DNA from: Kondoa malvinella
Taxonomy: Eukaryota; Basidiomycota; Agaricostilbomycetes; Agaricostilbales; Kondoaceae
DNA: 64,000 bases
NCBI GenBank assembly: GCA_039545315.1
Contig: BCIM01000003.1
Coordinates: 363,799-427,798, forward strand
Reading direction: 5' to 3'
Below are positions 23,001-36,000 of this stretch, one piece after another. The position numbers and the translations under genes were made by a program. Under the pieces are notes generated by a model, which saw nothing but the letters and a program-made list of their open reading frames with translations, did not search any database and was not told where the DNA came from. Positions within the stretch are counted from its first letter, which is position 1. Each line of letters starts with the position of its first letter.

Positions 23001-24880
23001 CTAGCATACGAGCATCGAAAGAGCTGCCGAAAGGAGAAGCGATGCAGAAATGATGGCGGATCGACTTGCGCTCGAGGTGTTCGAAGTGTTGGTGCTGTCG
23101 TTGTTGCCCGAGATGGGCGAAGAGGTAGCATTTGAGCCAATTTGGGATGCCATGCCGACCCGAACGCCATTCGAGTAGTCAAACACGGCTACGATTGACT
23201 TCATGAACGAGTCCTGCAGAACATTCTCAACACTGATCCGAAGCAGATAGTTTAACGATGACGCACACCAACGATAGCCAAAGGTTGCCTTGAGGGATCC
23301 GTAGTATCAGCACCAACAATAGCCAAGAGGCATTGGTTGCTCTGGTAGCTGATTCTTCCACCATTGAGATCGGCTCCATTGAACTGGAACAGCGTTCCAC
23401 CGAAAGAAAGGGATAGATCCACATTGTTCAGTTCGTCACAGTCGACAGTGTAGTAGCCTGACGCTCTTGCTGCTGATCCAGATGACTGAGCGCTGCTGCC
23501 GCCTTGGTTGTATGGAGTGGCGCCGATAGCGGAGGCTACCGCGGAGAGGACCGACGTGGGAAGGTAGACGAGACTGCCAGTCAATGAGCTGGAAATCTAC
23601 ATGCACCGAGAGGGAAACCTACGAAGTACCACTGTCGATAGCCGCTCCGAAAGCTGTATTCTGAATGATGTCGCCATTGGCCGCGACACCATCGCAAGCG
23701 ACTTGCCAGTAAGCTTGGATCGTCACGGGCATATAGGTGATGTCGCCTGTGAAAGCCGAGCTGTCAATAGCGCCAAAGATGATTTCGCCGGACTGATTGT
23801 TGAGTACTTGAGCGGTAGCAGAGGCAGTATTTAAGGTAGCGCTTGCACGACCGAGCTGAATAGAGAAGAGTTTGCTGGCTAGCTTGTTTTCAATGACGAG
23901 GTTCTCTGTCCATGTGTTGCTGTTGGTCTGTGAAATTGTGCTGAAGCCCAACCCCTGCCAGCAATATCAGCCAGTGACACGATCGAGGTGTCGGGGACAT
24001 ACCATCAAGCCATCGAAAGGTGTATAGTAGAAGTCCGAGCTGACTGTAGTTGCCAGTCCGAAAACTTGGTCTGGGACCGACAAGCCGTTGATCGAAGCGA
24101 CGTCTTGCGTTATCACACCGTCAATCTCGCCTGTACCATAGGTGATTGAGAATTGCTGCTGCGAGAGGGTGTTGGTAGAACTGGAAGACGGGGTGAATAC
24201 ATTTCGGTCTGCAGGATCGACATCGGCGCTGAGAGGGTTGGCTGGTTGGCTGCTGACGCCTTGTACAGCTTGTTCGCTTTGCACCCATAGATCAGCTGTC
24301 GCAGAACGTGATCAGTGTGCATAACATGGATGTTGTCTTTATGCTCACCACTTCCGGTACTAATTCGCAGATATAGACATGAGCAAAGTGGCTATGAAAA
24401 GAGATTGGGCACTCACTCAAAGTTGATGTTAAAGTTTTGACCTGGAGTACCAAGTTCAAGCTGGGTGCTGTAGTATGAAATATCCACGCCCGCTTCAACA
24501 TCCGCCGTCAGGGAGACTGAAGCCTCATTCTGTCTCTTCTGCCTCCGATGCTTTGCCAAATCAAACGGTTCATCTCTTGAACCAGCCGCAGCTAAGAGAG
24601 CATTATCACGCTTTCGCTTGGTACCAACTTCATTGTGTTTCCGGTAAATATCGTTGTGCTGAGAGTATTTGGACGATATCCGGTCAAAGTCCTTGAAGAC
24701 TTGAGTTAAATCTGCATAATCTTGTCCGTCTTCGCCTCTTCGCTTGAGGGAATTCTTCTGTGGTAGGTCGTGTACGATGACACGTTTGCGTAGAGAAGGC
24801 GTTGAAGTGGATGCAGGTGATGGTGCGGCATTGATAGCGCTCAGAGTGGCCAGCAGTAGGATCAAGTTTTGAGCAATCAT
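23001..24880 (-). CDS. GPI-anchored pepsin-like aspartic protease (yapsin type)
   Basis: Secreted aspartyl protease with a signal peptide (MIAQNLILLLATLSAINA) and a propeptide containing basic processing sites (RKR, KRR, KRKR, RRQKRQ). The first active-site motif DTGS is spread over three exons: NINFD, an 11-nt exon at 24349-24359 supplying TGS, then ADLWVQS. The flap region is SITYGTGEIDGVI and the second active site is AAIDSGTS. The C-terminus after MASQIGSNATSS is Ser/Thr/Asn-rich and ends in a hydrophobic stretch (IISASLLLSAALSMLVC), typical of GPI attachment. About 540 residues. Likely cell-surface or wall location. The start at 24880 is chosen because it begins the signal peptide; a longer frame extends to 25045. 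The family call is firm and the GPI anchor is inferred. Confidence 0.9.
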
Positions 24881-25357
24881 AACAGGCCAACGGTCGATTT
24901 GATAGTTCTGAAAATGTGAGAAGTCTTGCTGGTGGGAGACCAAGGTGAGCTGTAGCAGAGCAGCGATATATGACACAAAGCAGGGCAAGGAACAAAGAGG
25001 CAAGGCAGGATTCCGAAGTTCCAAAGATACTCCAAGCCACTCCAAATTTAGTTTTGGTGAAGGCCGAGGGCACAGCCGACAGCGTCAGAGGCAAGTCAAA
25101 GGCGAAGAGTTGCAGGGCCAGCTAGTCAGTCATAAGACAGAATGGATGTCAAGAGCAAGAGGCTCAGCGCTGTCGAAACGGAAACAGGGTCCAAGCGAAG
25201 AACATCAGAATCTTACATGACAATGCCAATTACTAGGACTACATACACTCTCCCACCCCGCCCAATATTACTATAGATGTACGAGGAAGAGCACAACAAC
25301 ATGACCTGCACACTTGTAGAACTGTTCCGAAACCAAAAGAAATCCGATGTCGTCATT
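24881..25357. promoter_or_regulatory. Upstream region of the aspartic protease gene
   Basis: About 480 bases between the protease start and the RasGAP stop, both on the minus strand. A short open frame at 24945-25220 on the opposite strand is rich in Gln, Arg and Lys and looks non-coding. No TATA box was recognised. Confidence 0.35.
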
Positions 25358-28352
25358 TCACCTTCTCCGGAACTGCAACAATAGATCAGAGCAGCTCTGC
25401 AAGTAGAAGAGATGTTACGCACAGTCTTGTTGAGGAGAGCCATCTGCACGGAAGAATCAGTCAAATGCAGAGATGCGAGCAGAAATTTGACATACCAACT
25501 TGGATACACTGAGCGTGACATACTCAAGGTCCAGCACACCGACGTTTTCTTGCTGTTTTTCCAACAGATCGTCCAGCTTGAGATCCCTGCTAGACTATTA
25601 GCGAATTGGCATGATATAGAGAGAATGCTTTACATTTCGAGAATAGCCTTTTCCCGCCCTCGATAGTGCAGAGCAATTACAAATGCACCAGGAGTTGCGC
25701 TGATGATAGAGAAGAAGATGTTTGTCCGTCTGTCGGTTCAAAACTCTTTCAGTCAGCAAGAAGCAACTCTGGAATCTTTGAACCAACCTGTTCTCCGGTA
25801 CGTTCGTCGTCAGTATCACACCGTCCTTTTCCAGCTGAGCATGAGTAAACTTGAACGGTCCAAGCAGCTGGTTCTTCTGTTGCTTCTTCTCCTTTCCATC
25901 TACAGTGACGACCCCCACGCCGCCAGTCTTGCCTTTCTGTCCGCCAGAAGTCATGCGGACATTTTGCAGATACGCCTTGTACTGCTCCAGTTGCGAGCGG
26001 AGGTATGTATTGTGTTCGCCGATTGTTTTGTAGACTGCATCAAGCGACCGAGTTTCCAGCACGACCTTTTCCTTCAGGTTGCCCAAATGCGTCAATTCGT
26101 CTGTCACTTCATCAGTCAGGATCTTGTAGCCGTCCTTACGATCAATGAGGTTGATTTCTTCCAATTCTCGAAGCATCTCTTTCACTTTGATCCCTTTTCG
26201 AACCAGAGTCGCATCCTTGGCTGTTGCGGCCCTTTCAGCTATCGCTGGTAGATTGACAGGCCGTCGTTCCGAGATTTGAGGTATGGATCGAATGAGCTGG
26301 ACAAAGATGGATTTCGCTTCCATGTAGAGAATGTCGTTCTGTGTCAGGTTGTTTTCCGCCATCAAGGCAGTGGTGATGTCTTGAATCGGCATCTCCCATC
26401 GACTGTAGAGAGGGAGCTCGATGGTTCGATTCTCTTTCCGCGCTACTTGCGCTGGAGGCGCGCCGAGCTCGTTCAGGATGATGCGAAGATGCTGCTTGTC
26501 GTTCTTGGCCTGATACAGTTTCAGCTAACATTTCATTCGCTGGGAACGAAGCTCACCAGGGTATCTAAATGCTGCACCAGCAAAGACTGCGTATTGTAAA
26601 TCTCATTCAGCGTAATGTTGATCTGCAAATCCTTCTTCGATAAAGCCATGTATTGATCCATCTCCAGCGTATCGTAAAAGTCGCCGACATCACAAAGCTG
26701 GTTCAAGAACGCATTGATCCTTGTCTTGTTATTGTCTACGAACGGGTTGAGCGCCATCATGTACTGTTCTTTAGCGTAGGAAGGCTTGTTTGCGAGGTTC
26801 TGCAGCATCTTTGCTATGAGGGTGAGTGTCCGTCTCGGGTGCTTAGCTGAAGGAGGCAGGGAATTGATGAGCATATAGGCTTGAGGGGTGACGATAGCGG
26901 GATTGATGAAGCGGAGGAAGAAAAAGCCACCGATCAAAGAGCAGATGGCGTAGTCAGTTGCATCCGGGTACTTTCTCTGGGAGCAGTGGCCTCTACTTAG
27001 CTTCGTCACAGAGCTAAAAGACGTCCCGACTCACCCTTGTCAGACTTCTAATCTGTTTGCAGATCCATCTTATCCCATACGGCACCGCATCCAACGAATC
27101 GATGATGGTTGACAGGAAGCCGTTAGCAATCTCCATAAGCATAGCTAATCTCGGCGCGATCAGGTTCTGCACATCCGGATGCGCAGCAGCGATTTCAGGC
27201 GAAACGGATCGAGGCATGTCTTCTGGTAAGCTTCCTGTTTCTTCCTCTATTTCTGATACTCTTTGATCGTAGACCTGTACCACGCCGCAAATCATTCAAT
27301 GAGTTACCTCATGAAGCTTATCGCTTGTCGCACCTTCAGTGGGTTAATCTCCAGGTTCAGATCTTTGTGCTCTATCAGCGAATTAATCCGCTCAGCCAAA
27401 ACACCCTTCAGATAGCTATGACCTGGTCCCCTCCGGACATAGGAAGTCATCATCCGGGATAGAGGTGTATTTGCTCGAAGGAGAAGACCGAATTCGGTCG
27501 CGCTCTCAAATTGGACCGTGAGGACGGACTGTAGATAGCGCCTTCAGTGAGCCACCTCTACATAAGGGTGATGCTGAAGCCTGCCTACCTGGAACATTGT
27601 CAGCAACAGGTGCTCTTCTCGACTTTCGTATTGATTTCCATACAGCGAGAACATGACTGTTTGTAGTAGCGTGTCGATCTCTGTTAAGCTGACGAGCCGA
27701 CAAAGTGACGCGATATGCCGCGGTTCTGACTGAAGTAGAAAGAACAGGTTTGCGTATTGCTGTGTGTCTCCTTGAGAAGTTATACAATTGAGAGAATCTG
27801 TAGTAGCATACCTGCATGCGTCTGTCATCTAGCTTATCGCCGGTTGTTTCGTCTACTTCTTCCATATGCTCTTTCATCTCTTCTCGTTCGTCCAAAGCCA
27901 TTCTCTGCGCGACACTTTGGTTACCAGTACTACAAGAGTACATTAACGCCTCGTACGCACGTTCTGAATGAGCAAAGCTATGCGACTATCCAAATACCTA
28001 ACATCGCGTTCCAGTACAAAGTTCTTTTTCGACTGTGATGAAATCTTGGTCTTCAAGTCTCGCAAACGTTTCTGACCTGATATACATCGTTGCTCAGATC
28101 CGATACACGAGGTTGACGCGCAGAAAAGGACAAACATCGCGCAAGTTCGTCTTCTATCTCTGTATCTTGTTCAGCAGCCATAGAATAGAGAGCTGTTACG
28201 CTATAGCGCTGATTCGCGCGTTGCGAGCCTGAACCGAAACTAGCCATTGATGCTCTCTTGTTTGCTTTTGAAGTGCCTCCGCTTGATCCGCTATAGGCAG
28301 AATTGTATGAACCTGTCCGCGACAGTTCTGGTGGATTGAGAGTGCCAGCCAT
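25358..28352 (-). CDS. Ras GTPase-activating protein, fission-yeast Gap1 / RasGAP_C type
   Basis: Turns off Ras by speeding GTP hydrolysis. The N-terminus [18 protein letters not shown] is Ser/Gly-rich. The GAP domain contains the arginine-finger region [39 protein letters not shown] and the FLR signature [16 protein letters not shown]. The C-terminal RasGAP_C domain starts about [15 protein letters not shown] and includes [21 protein letters not shown] and the coiled-coil-like [16 protein letters not shown]. It ends [12 protein letters not shown], then small exons and a final ALLNKTFRRR. About 850-870 residues with around ten introns. No calponin-homology domain or IQ motifs were seen, so Gap1 fits better than IQGAP. 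Intact. Confidence 0.9.
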
Positions 28353-28692
28353 TGCGATCTTGATAGGCTCTAGGCTATTTGAGGCAGCTAGTAGTGTGGC
28401 CTAGAAATGTACGGCCTCGCTCAAATCGCCAAGTCTCGTCGAGATGGTCAGACCGCGTCTGGCTTTGTTTCGCGAGAACGATCTAAGAGTGCACAGCACT
28501 GTTCAATTACTGGTATAAGCCCAAGGACGAGGATATACAGGCCGGATAGGGTATTCTGGGTGGTCACTTCAGAAGAAAACAACTTGGACCGCACTGACCT
28601 CGTGATCATTTGATAGAGTTTTGCGTGAATGAGGCATTCAGTGTGAGTGCATACAAGTACATACAAGAGTGTTACAATAGTGATACAGAGGC
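28353..28692. other. Intergenic region, no gene seen
   Basis: About 340 bases between the polymerase kappa stop and the RasGAP start, both on the minus strand. It is expected to hold the RasGAP promoter. No convincing open frame or motif. Confidence 0.4.
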
Positions 28693-31159
28693 TCAGCGAA
28701 CCGACTTGGAAGCTGCTTTAGCCATCATAGCAAAAGCGTCCTTGCCCTTCTTGCCAGGCTTCTGCTTCTTGACCTTCTTGCTCTTCGGATTTAAGCAATC
28801 GTCCAGATGCTGGTTGAAGACTGCCAAACTGACGCGATCAAAGGTTTTAGAACAAGAAGGGCATTCGACCGCTTGAAGGACATTCGCGCATGCCAATGGG
28901 TTGACAACTGTTTTAGGCTTCTTGGAAGGTGGTAAATTGCTGGTGTCGTGCATCTTGCGTTTGGCAGGCTTTGAAGTTGAGACTTCATCAAGACATTCAA
29001 TCTCTTCTTCTTCTTCAACATCTAATGACTCGTTACTTGGGTTCTCCTTATTCTTGTTTGGCGATGTGACTCTCGTCCACTGTTCGAGGCCGGTGTAATC
29101 AGCTACTTTCGCAGCGAGACGTCCTTTCCACGAACCTTATCCAGGCCTTTCACACCCATTGAAGCTCTCTTTTCCCTCGCAGCCTCACTTTCATCCCTCA
29201 GATTCGTCGCTCGCAATCCCATCAACCTCAACCTGAGCTCTCGACACCCTTTACTCCCTTTGACCTTCTTGCCAGCGTCAAACAAAGCATAACGAGTTTG
29301 GATCTCCCTCTCCAGTAGCTGTTTGCCTATCCGATAAAGATCGTCCGCCGAGGAGATGTAGGCAGAAGTAGAATGAGCTCGAGTGTAGACGTCGTAAGTA
29401 TCCAACTTGATCTTCAATGTGATGGTCCGACCGGAGAATTTTGTTCGTTCCAGATCTTCAGCTAGAGAATCGGCAATGTAGCGGAGCTGTTCATCAACGG
29501 CTTGTCACCCTAAAATTCAGGAAAGAGTCGAGCCGACGAACCTTGGCATAATGCTTCTCCTCCTCGTGAATCGTACTGAACGTGCTCTCTGTTCCAACAG
29601 ACTTTCGATTCTCCCTTTTACCAGGCTCGACATTACTGCTCCCAATACCAAGGTACGCCTTGAGCAAGCTGTCCATTCCAACATCCGCCAACCTCAGTTT
29701 CCCTCTATGCACCCAGATATCTTCAATCGTTCGCACATCAAGCGCCTCGAGCCATCTTTCGGTAACCCGACCGATACCTGGTATCTTGCGCACAGGTAGA
29801 GAATGCATGAAGGATTGAATGGAATGGACGTCGGGAGAAATGACACATTGACCATTCGGTTTGTTGACATCAGCCGCAATCTTCGAGCTTATCAGTACTG
29901 TATGACCTGAACAGGAAAGATATTCACCTTGGCAATCATTTTACAATGTCCGACCCCGATACTGATAGTGAGTCCTGTTTCTTGCTTGACAGCAGCCCGC
30001 ATCTCTTCTGCTACTTCTGCTGGAGTCTTGCCTGATGCTTGGACGTGAGCAGTGATGTTGAGATAGGCCTCGCTGTCAGCAAAGTCAGATGGCTCTAGCT
30101 TGTGTATAGACGATAACACACTCGAGTGAAGCGGGACACATGTTTGCATCGTATCGTTGAAGAATGTCCATGATCTGTATGATCCAACTTCTGCATCAGA
30201 TAAGACTGAAGCAGAAAAACAAAGGCATACGAGTTTAGACGCAGCTGAATACTTGCTAAAATCAGGCTTGACGCTGATGAGATGAGGACAGAGTTTCTGT
30301 TTGTAGTTGAGCACGAAGCATGAGAACGAATGTGATAGAGCGTACTTTCGCGACGAAGCCGGCCATGCCTGAGCGCTGTGAAGAAACACACAATGGAATC
30401 TCAGAAGAGATCACAGCATCGCAAAATCCACTCACGCATCCAAACTTTCTAGCTTCGTACGAAGCTGTAGTAAGTACGCCGGAGCCAACACCGAAAGCCT
30501 CGATGAGTAGATCTGTGAGCTTATATCGGTCTGAGAAAGGTCAGATTCACCTTGCCCTTCAAATCGGGATTGTCCAACTCTTCTACGCTCGCATAGAAAG
30601 CATCACAATCGGCCACGGCAACGACCTGATCCAAATTATCATAGCCATGCATCTCTAATTCCGCTCGACGCTTCTCCACGTCCTTCTCTTCTGCACTCAG
30701 ATCGCCGTTACGCTGAGCCATTTGCTCTCTCAAGCGTTTGAGCATCTTTTCGACTTGCACTTCAGTCTCTTTGGACTTCTTCTCCTCATTGTTATAAAAT
30801 GCAGAGCCTTTTGAGGCTTCGACAATTTTACGAGCAATCTCATCGCGATCTGCAGCTACAAGACCAGCCTTCATAGCTGATTGACCAAACATGCGACGGG
30901 CCAGATGAGCATCCTCCTCTATTGTTGCGCGCTCTTTGCCTAGTGCTTTTGCAGATTTCACAGCTTTCGATGGTGAAGGAGGCGCTACATGTTGATGAGC
31001 GGCAACAGGCACAGTCGTCTTGCTAGGAGCAGAGGCAGGCGCTGGAGGCGCAACATAGCGAAACTTCTTTCCCGAATTCGCGATTTCGAGATCATCCTTT
31101 GAGCCTTCCTTGGTCAAAGGCCGCTTTGTTGGAGGGCCTGCAGTGGGTATATGGGCCAT
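28693..31159 (-). CDS. DNA polymerase kappa (DinB-type Y-family translesion polymerase)
   Basis: Copies past bulky or minor-groove DNA lesions. An N-terminal basic, Ala/Pro-rich extension is followed by a clasp region (LARRMFGQSAMKAGLVA). The first catalytic motif is VADCDAFYASVEELDNPDLKGK. Further on are LSIGVGHCKMIAKV, VRKIPGIGRVTERWLEALDV (helix-hairpin-helix) and a little-finger domain with LRLMGLRATNL. The C-terminus carries one UBZ4 zinc finger, CPSCSKTFDRVSLAVFNQHLDDC, then a Lys-rich tail ending ASKSVR. About 700 residues. I prefer the start MAHIPTAGPP at 31159. The in-frame ATG at 31225 would overlap the start codon of the divergent BTB gene. About eight introns; a few middle joins are unverified. 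Confidence 0.9.
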
Positions 31160-31223
31160 CTCGCAAGGCAGGCGGTGGTATCTTGACAAGTTGTTGTTTT
31201 CTTGTAAGCGCGACGTCGAGTTC

Positions 31224-32878
31224 ATGTCGCAAGCTCCTGCAGATCAAGGCGAACAGCCAGCAGCAGGTAGCTGTCTATATGAAAGATCGTCCGGGACTCT
31301 CAACTTGCGGCGCTCTGGCCCAGAGGTGCTGTTCAAAACGAGGTGCAACTGCTACATCTGATAGGATCTGGCAGCTCACAATACAATGGGACACTGGCGC
31401 GTCCTTGGACAAGCTACCAGCCATCGAAGATGTGGATCTGTTCAGTACTACTCACCGGCTACAAGGCGCTCCTCCGTTCAGGGTGCGCAACACCAGCCTT
31501 CGTCTGGATGGGAAAGTCTGAGCTGTTTGTATCCAAGTAGCTGCGACTGTATACAACTTCAAAAAACAACATATACACCTCGCTCGAACCGTCAATACTG
31601 CATGTCGACTATTCCTCGACACTCCAGGTCGTATTTGAGACAACAGTCAGTTGTTCCCCCCTGATTATGCACGCTGTCATGTCTTGCCAATAGGCAAAAG
31701 TCAGCGAAACAGACAAAGTTCTGGCTTCATCCTAATATCAAAGAGGTGCCGAGGAGTTGGCCATCGGCCGGATGATCCTGCTTTCCTTCAGCAAAAAGCA
31801 TGTACGGACTGTGTTACCCTCAGTAGTAGCCACCGCCCGACAAAAGGTATGCGAACAGACTTTTGATTCTGTCGGCATTGCTAGAGACTCTAGGCAGCCT
31901 CTTTTAGTGACCTGCAACATCGCCATACGTCAGCCGAGCCAAACCGTCGCCTTCGACCAGTCTCACTATCGTTCCCTATCCCTGCTATATGACAACCCCT
32001 CGGTCGCCGATATAGTCTTTGAATTCCCTCAGCAGAACGGTCGCAAGCCAAAAACTCTATGTGCAGCAAAGGCAATTCTAGCATTTAACTCTGCTTATTA
32101 CAAGACCAGTCAGTATACCCTATGCACGTCTAGCTCTTGCGCTAAATCTACTTCCAGTGTTTGAATCTGGTTTCAGCGAAAGCGATTCTCTGCCGGTCTC
32201 GACTACGGCTACTTACGACGAAAGAGAAGTTCTTGAAGAGGATTCAGACGACGAGGAAGACGCTTCCAAAGCTCCAGGCAACCGAGCAGCCGACATGATG
32301 AGCATCGAGAAGAAAGCGATCCGTCCTTTACCAGACACAAGATTATACCAATTCTCGACTTTACACATACCACATGTTACGCTGTACTTCGTCATCTTTA
32401 CATCGGATCAATCTCCTTTGCTCCTCTCCGCTCGACATATCGTCTGTATTGCCAAAAAGCTCTTGAGAGCGGCAAGGCAATGCCAGATCTAGAAGCTTGG
32501 AACCTAGCCAATGCTACGCACGTCAATTCGATGGGTGACGAGCTTTACGTCGCCAGCCCAAAGTCCGTCTACCGGTTAGCCCAAAGTGAGGTTTGAAGAA
32601 GTATCTCCTTCACCGTCTGACTAAGCTTGGTAGCAGTCCATGTGAAGTGATTAGAAGCGTTGGCAAGGAAGCAAATTATCGCAAGCATCAATGATGATAC
32701 TGCTTTGGAAGAAGCTCGATCCACATTTGCCCAATTCTACCCAGATATAAAGTCGGAAATTATAGCCTACATCAAGAAGAATTGGGGCGTTATAGGCACA
32801 AGTCCAGCTACAGAAGCACTATGGGAAAGAACAAAAGATGACCGGATTTGGTTTGAGGTCATGCGAGGTTTCGCATAA
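31224..32878 (+). CDS. BTB/POZ domain protein with an N-terminal MATH-like region
   Basis: A likely Cullin-3 substrate adaptor or transcription-associated factor. After the start MSQAPADQGEQPAAGS comes a beta-rich region (WQLTIQWDTG, VRNTSLRLDGK) that resembles a MATH-type domain. The BTB domain follows: LSLLYDNPSVADIVFEFP, KTLCAAKAILAFNSAYYKTMFESGF, an acidic insert of about 35 residues (EEDSDDEEDAS), then DFTHTT and a region giving HLYIGSISFAPL. The C-terminal helices ALARKQIIASINDDTALEEA and WFEVMRGFA end the protein. About 470 residues and nine exons; borders in the first 200 bases are uncertain. The start lies 65 bases from that of polymerase kappa on the other strand. The MATH assignment is tentative, the BTB firm. 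Confidence 0.72.
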
Positions 32879-32923
32879 ATTCTGCATTGGTATACCCTTC
32901 ATGAAGATCGAACCATAATTATA

Positions 32924-34076
32924 CTAGTCATTTCTTGAATCCATTTCATCACCTTTGATCGCCCTCTGCCTTTGCGCGACCTGCACAATCTCTTTCTCCC
33001 TGTTTCTCATAGCAACCGCGAATGCTGTTTCTATATCAGCTTCTGCCCCTCTCTCGAATAATGCAAACTCACCAGCTCCTGGTCCAACAAAAAGTAACAA
33101 CAGCCATCTCGCTCTGACCGGCATTTCCTCCTTTTTCACCACAAACCAAACCCACAACATGACACTGGTTGAACCCAACACATAATCCGTCAATAACAAG
33201 ACGAAGCAATTATACGCTTGATCTTGTCTTTCATTAAGGTTGGGGATGTATGTCGAAAAGAATTTTCCTTGGTAGATTAAATAGCCTACAAAAGCTAAAT
33301 GTGTACCGGCTGATAAGAAGCCAGAAAGGCGATAGAGCAATCGAAGGTGGTTCCAGGATGAATGTAGGTCTTTTGCTTTTGAGCTTGGTTGAGGTGTGAA
33401 GCGGACAATGACGAGGTAGAGGAAAGAGATGCCTAGGTAGAAAGGTTGCCAAATTGCTACGATTACTTGATGTTGTTTGGGAGAAAAGATGCGGAATGGG
33501 TTGAAGAGCAGTATAGTGGGAATGATGAAGGAAAAGAAGATTGCCGGGGCGAGAGCTTTGACTTGATTTGATTTGATTGGCGTCGGTGGGTGCTTCTTTG
33601 CTGTTCGTGCAGCTGCGACGACGTAAAAAGGCATGGTGAAGGCATAAGTGAAGGTTTGCACTGAAATCAGCCAGAGCGCAGGACTACAACACGAATGGAT
33701 ATGGCACACTCAAGCGAGATTGACAGACGCACAAGGCAAGAAGCGTGTTTGCATTAGACCCTCGTATCGCCTCGACATAGATTGCCAACAGGATAGGTAG
33801 CCAGGACACAAAGAAGTCGAAGACAAAGAATTTATGCAAAAAGCTCGCGTTTGGTCCAACAACTGACCAAAAGAAGGAAACTTGAGCTTTGAATATTTCA
33901 TCGAGGAAAGGGATTCCTGTAAAAGAGGAAAATAGAGGCAGAGAGTCGTCATTGACCAAACGATGAGCTTCAATGTTCTTGGCTAGGTGGTCCCATAGGC
34001 CAACTTGGTTGCCTCGGAAAGCCATAGCGGCCAATAAGGCGAGCGGCACAAGGACTGCAGCTTTAGGAGGAGCCAT
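32924..34076 (-). CDS. Polytopic membrane protein of unknown function
   Basis: Two exons. The protein starts MAPPKAAVLVPLALLAAMAF (signal-anchor-like) and carries about seven to eight hydrophobic segments, including FFVFDFFVSWLPILLAIYV, FTYAFTMPFYVVAAA, IFFSFIIPTILLF, FYLGISFLYLVIV and LLLTDYVLGSTSVMLW. A short charged cytosolic-type tail ends KGDEMDSRND. About 350 residues. It resembles fungus-specific integral membrane proteins of the type found beside terpene or polyketide clusters, but there is no such cluster here and I cannot name a function. The gene is convergent with the BTB gene (gap about 45 bases) and divergent from the Yip1 gene (gap about 90 bases). Confidence 0.75.
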
Positions 34077-34167
34077 TTTCGTTCAAAGTAGCAGCGAGGT
34101 GACGGTTACAGGTCAAGAAGCGCCTTGCACAGTTTGACCAGGTATAAGCACACGAGCGCAGCACAAC

Positions 34168-35166
<999 letters not shown>

Positions 35167-35259
35167 AACTTTACATCAGGCAAAATAGGCGGCTAGTAAG
35201 ACCCTTCATGCAATGGTCAATCCCTATGTCATAAATACGCGAAAACCCCAGAAAATCCC

Positions 35260-35900
35260 TCAAACAATCTTACCACCGGGCGAAAATGCAGGCGCATCAC
35301 CTTCAATCTGATCTTTCGTCTCTGTGCGAGGTGCTTCGTCCTTCTCGAGCAAGCCTTTAGACACCATCTCCTCCGTCGTAGGTCGTCGTTGGAGAGCGTT
35401 GCTTAATGAGTCCTAGTGTGTGCGCGTGAGTGGAAGTTCAAGTAAGCATACAGAGGAGCTACTTCAAGTTGAGATCGTTTCAGCTCTTCCTGTTTCGCAA
35501 CAAGTCTGTGCGGAAAGAGTCAGTCAAAGCAACTGATCTGAGAGCCATGCATACCCAGGTGCGAGCGAGTGAGGAGCATGTAAGACGTGTTGTGCGAGAA
35601 GCTCTTCTTCAGTTGAGCGAGATTGCCTGTAGAGAGCACTGAGTCGAGTATAGGCTGCGCTTTCGTCTCGCGAACATCAACTTCTCTAATTTCTCTTTCG
35701 ATTCTTGTGGAGAGATAGGACTGCCATCACTAGACAGTCATATAAGTCTAGCGTCCTAGCAGCTTGAGACCACCTGCTGCGAGAGCAAACATACGGATGC
35801 GGGGTAGCGATGTCGGTTTGGAGCGCTACGAGCCAAGGAGCCTCAGGAACAGTGGTGTATGGCGCAGCGGATGCACGTACTCGTCATGTTTGCTTTGCGT
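35260..35900 (-). CDS. Small protein with one RPEL-like repeat
   Basis: The last exon reads LDSLSNALQRRPTTEEMVSKGLLEKDEAPRTE and ends SPGGKIV. The segment ALQRRPTTEEMVSKGLL fits the RPEL pattern (actin-binding or related small repeat: RPxxxEL with a following I/L-L). Upstream exons give a charged helical region (DSVLSTGNLAQLKKSF) joined through a 69-nt intron to LELKRSQLEVAP. The 5' half is unresolved: a segment reading DGSPISPQESKEKLEKLM and one reading STRIEREIREVDV overlap in different frames, and I could not fix the start codon (an ATG near 35893 is possible). The gene is convergent with YIP1. I am fairly sure a gene is here and unsure of its exact structure and role. Confidence 0.45.
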
Positions 35901-36000
35901 CTCAAAGGGTACTTGGTCAGGAGCAACAAGCTAAAGACGCGACGTCATGTCAACGAGGCCAATAATACGACATGCAGGGCATACAAGATAGACTACAAAG

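Noticed and set aside
32924..34076. Terpenoid-cluster membrane cyclase
   Set aside because: There are several membrane segments but no diagnostic cyclase motifs, and no prenyltransferase, oxidase or cyclase neighbour.
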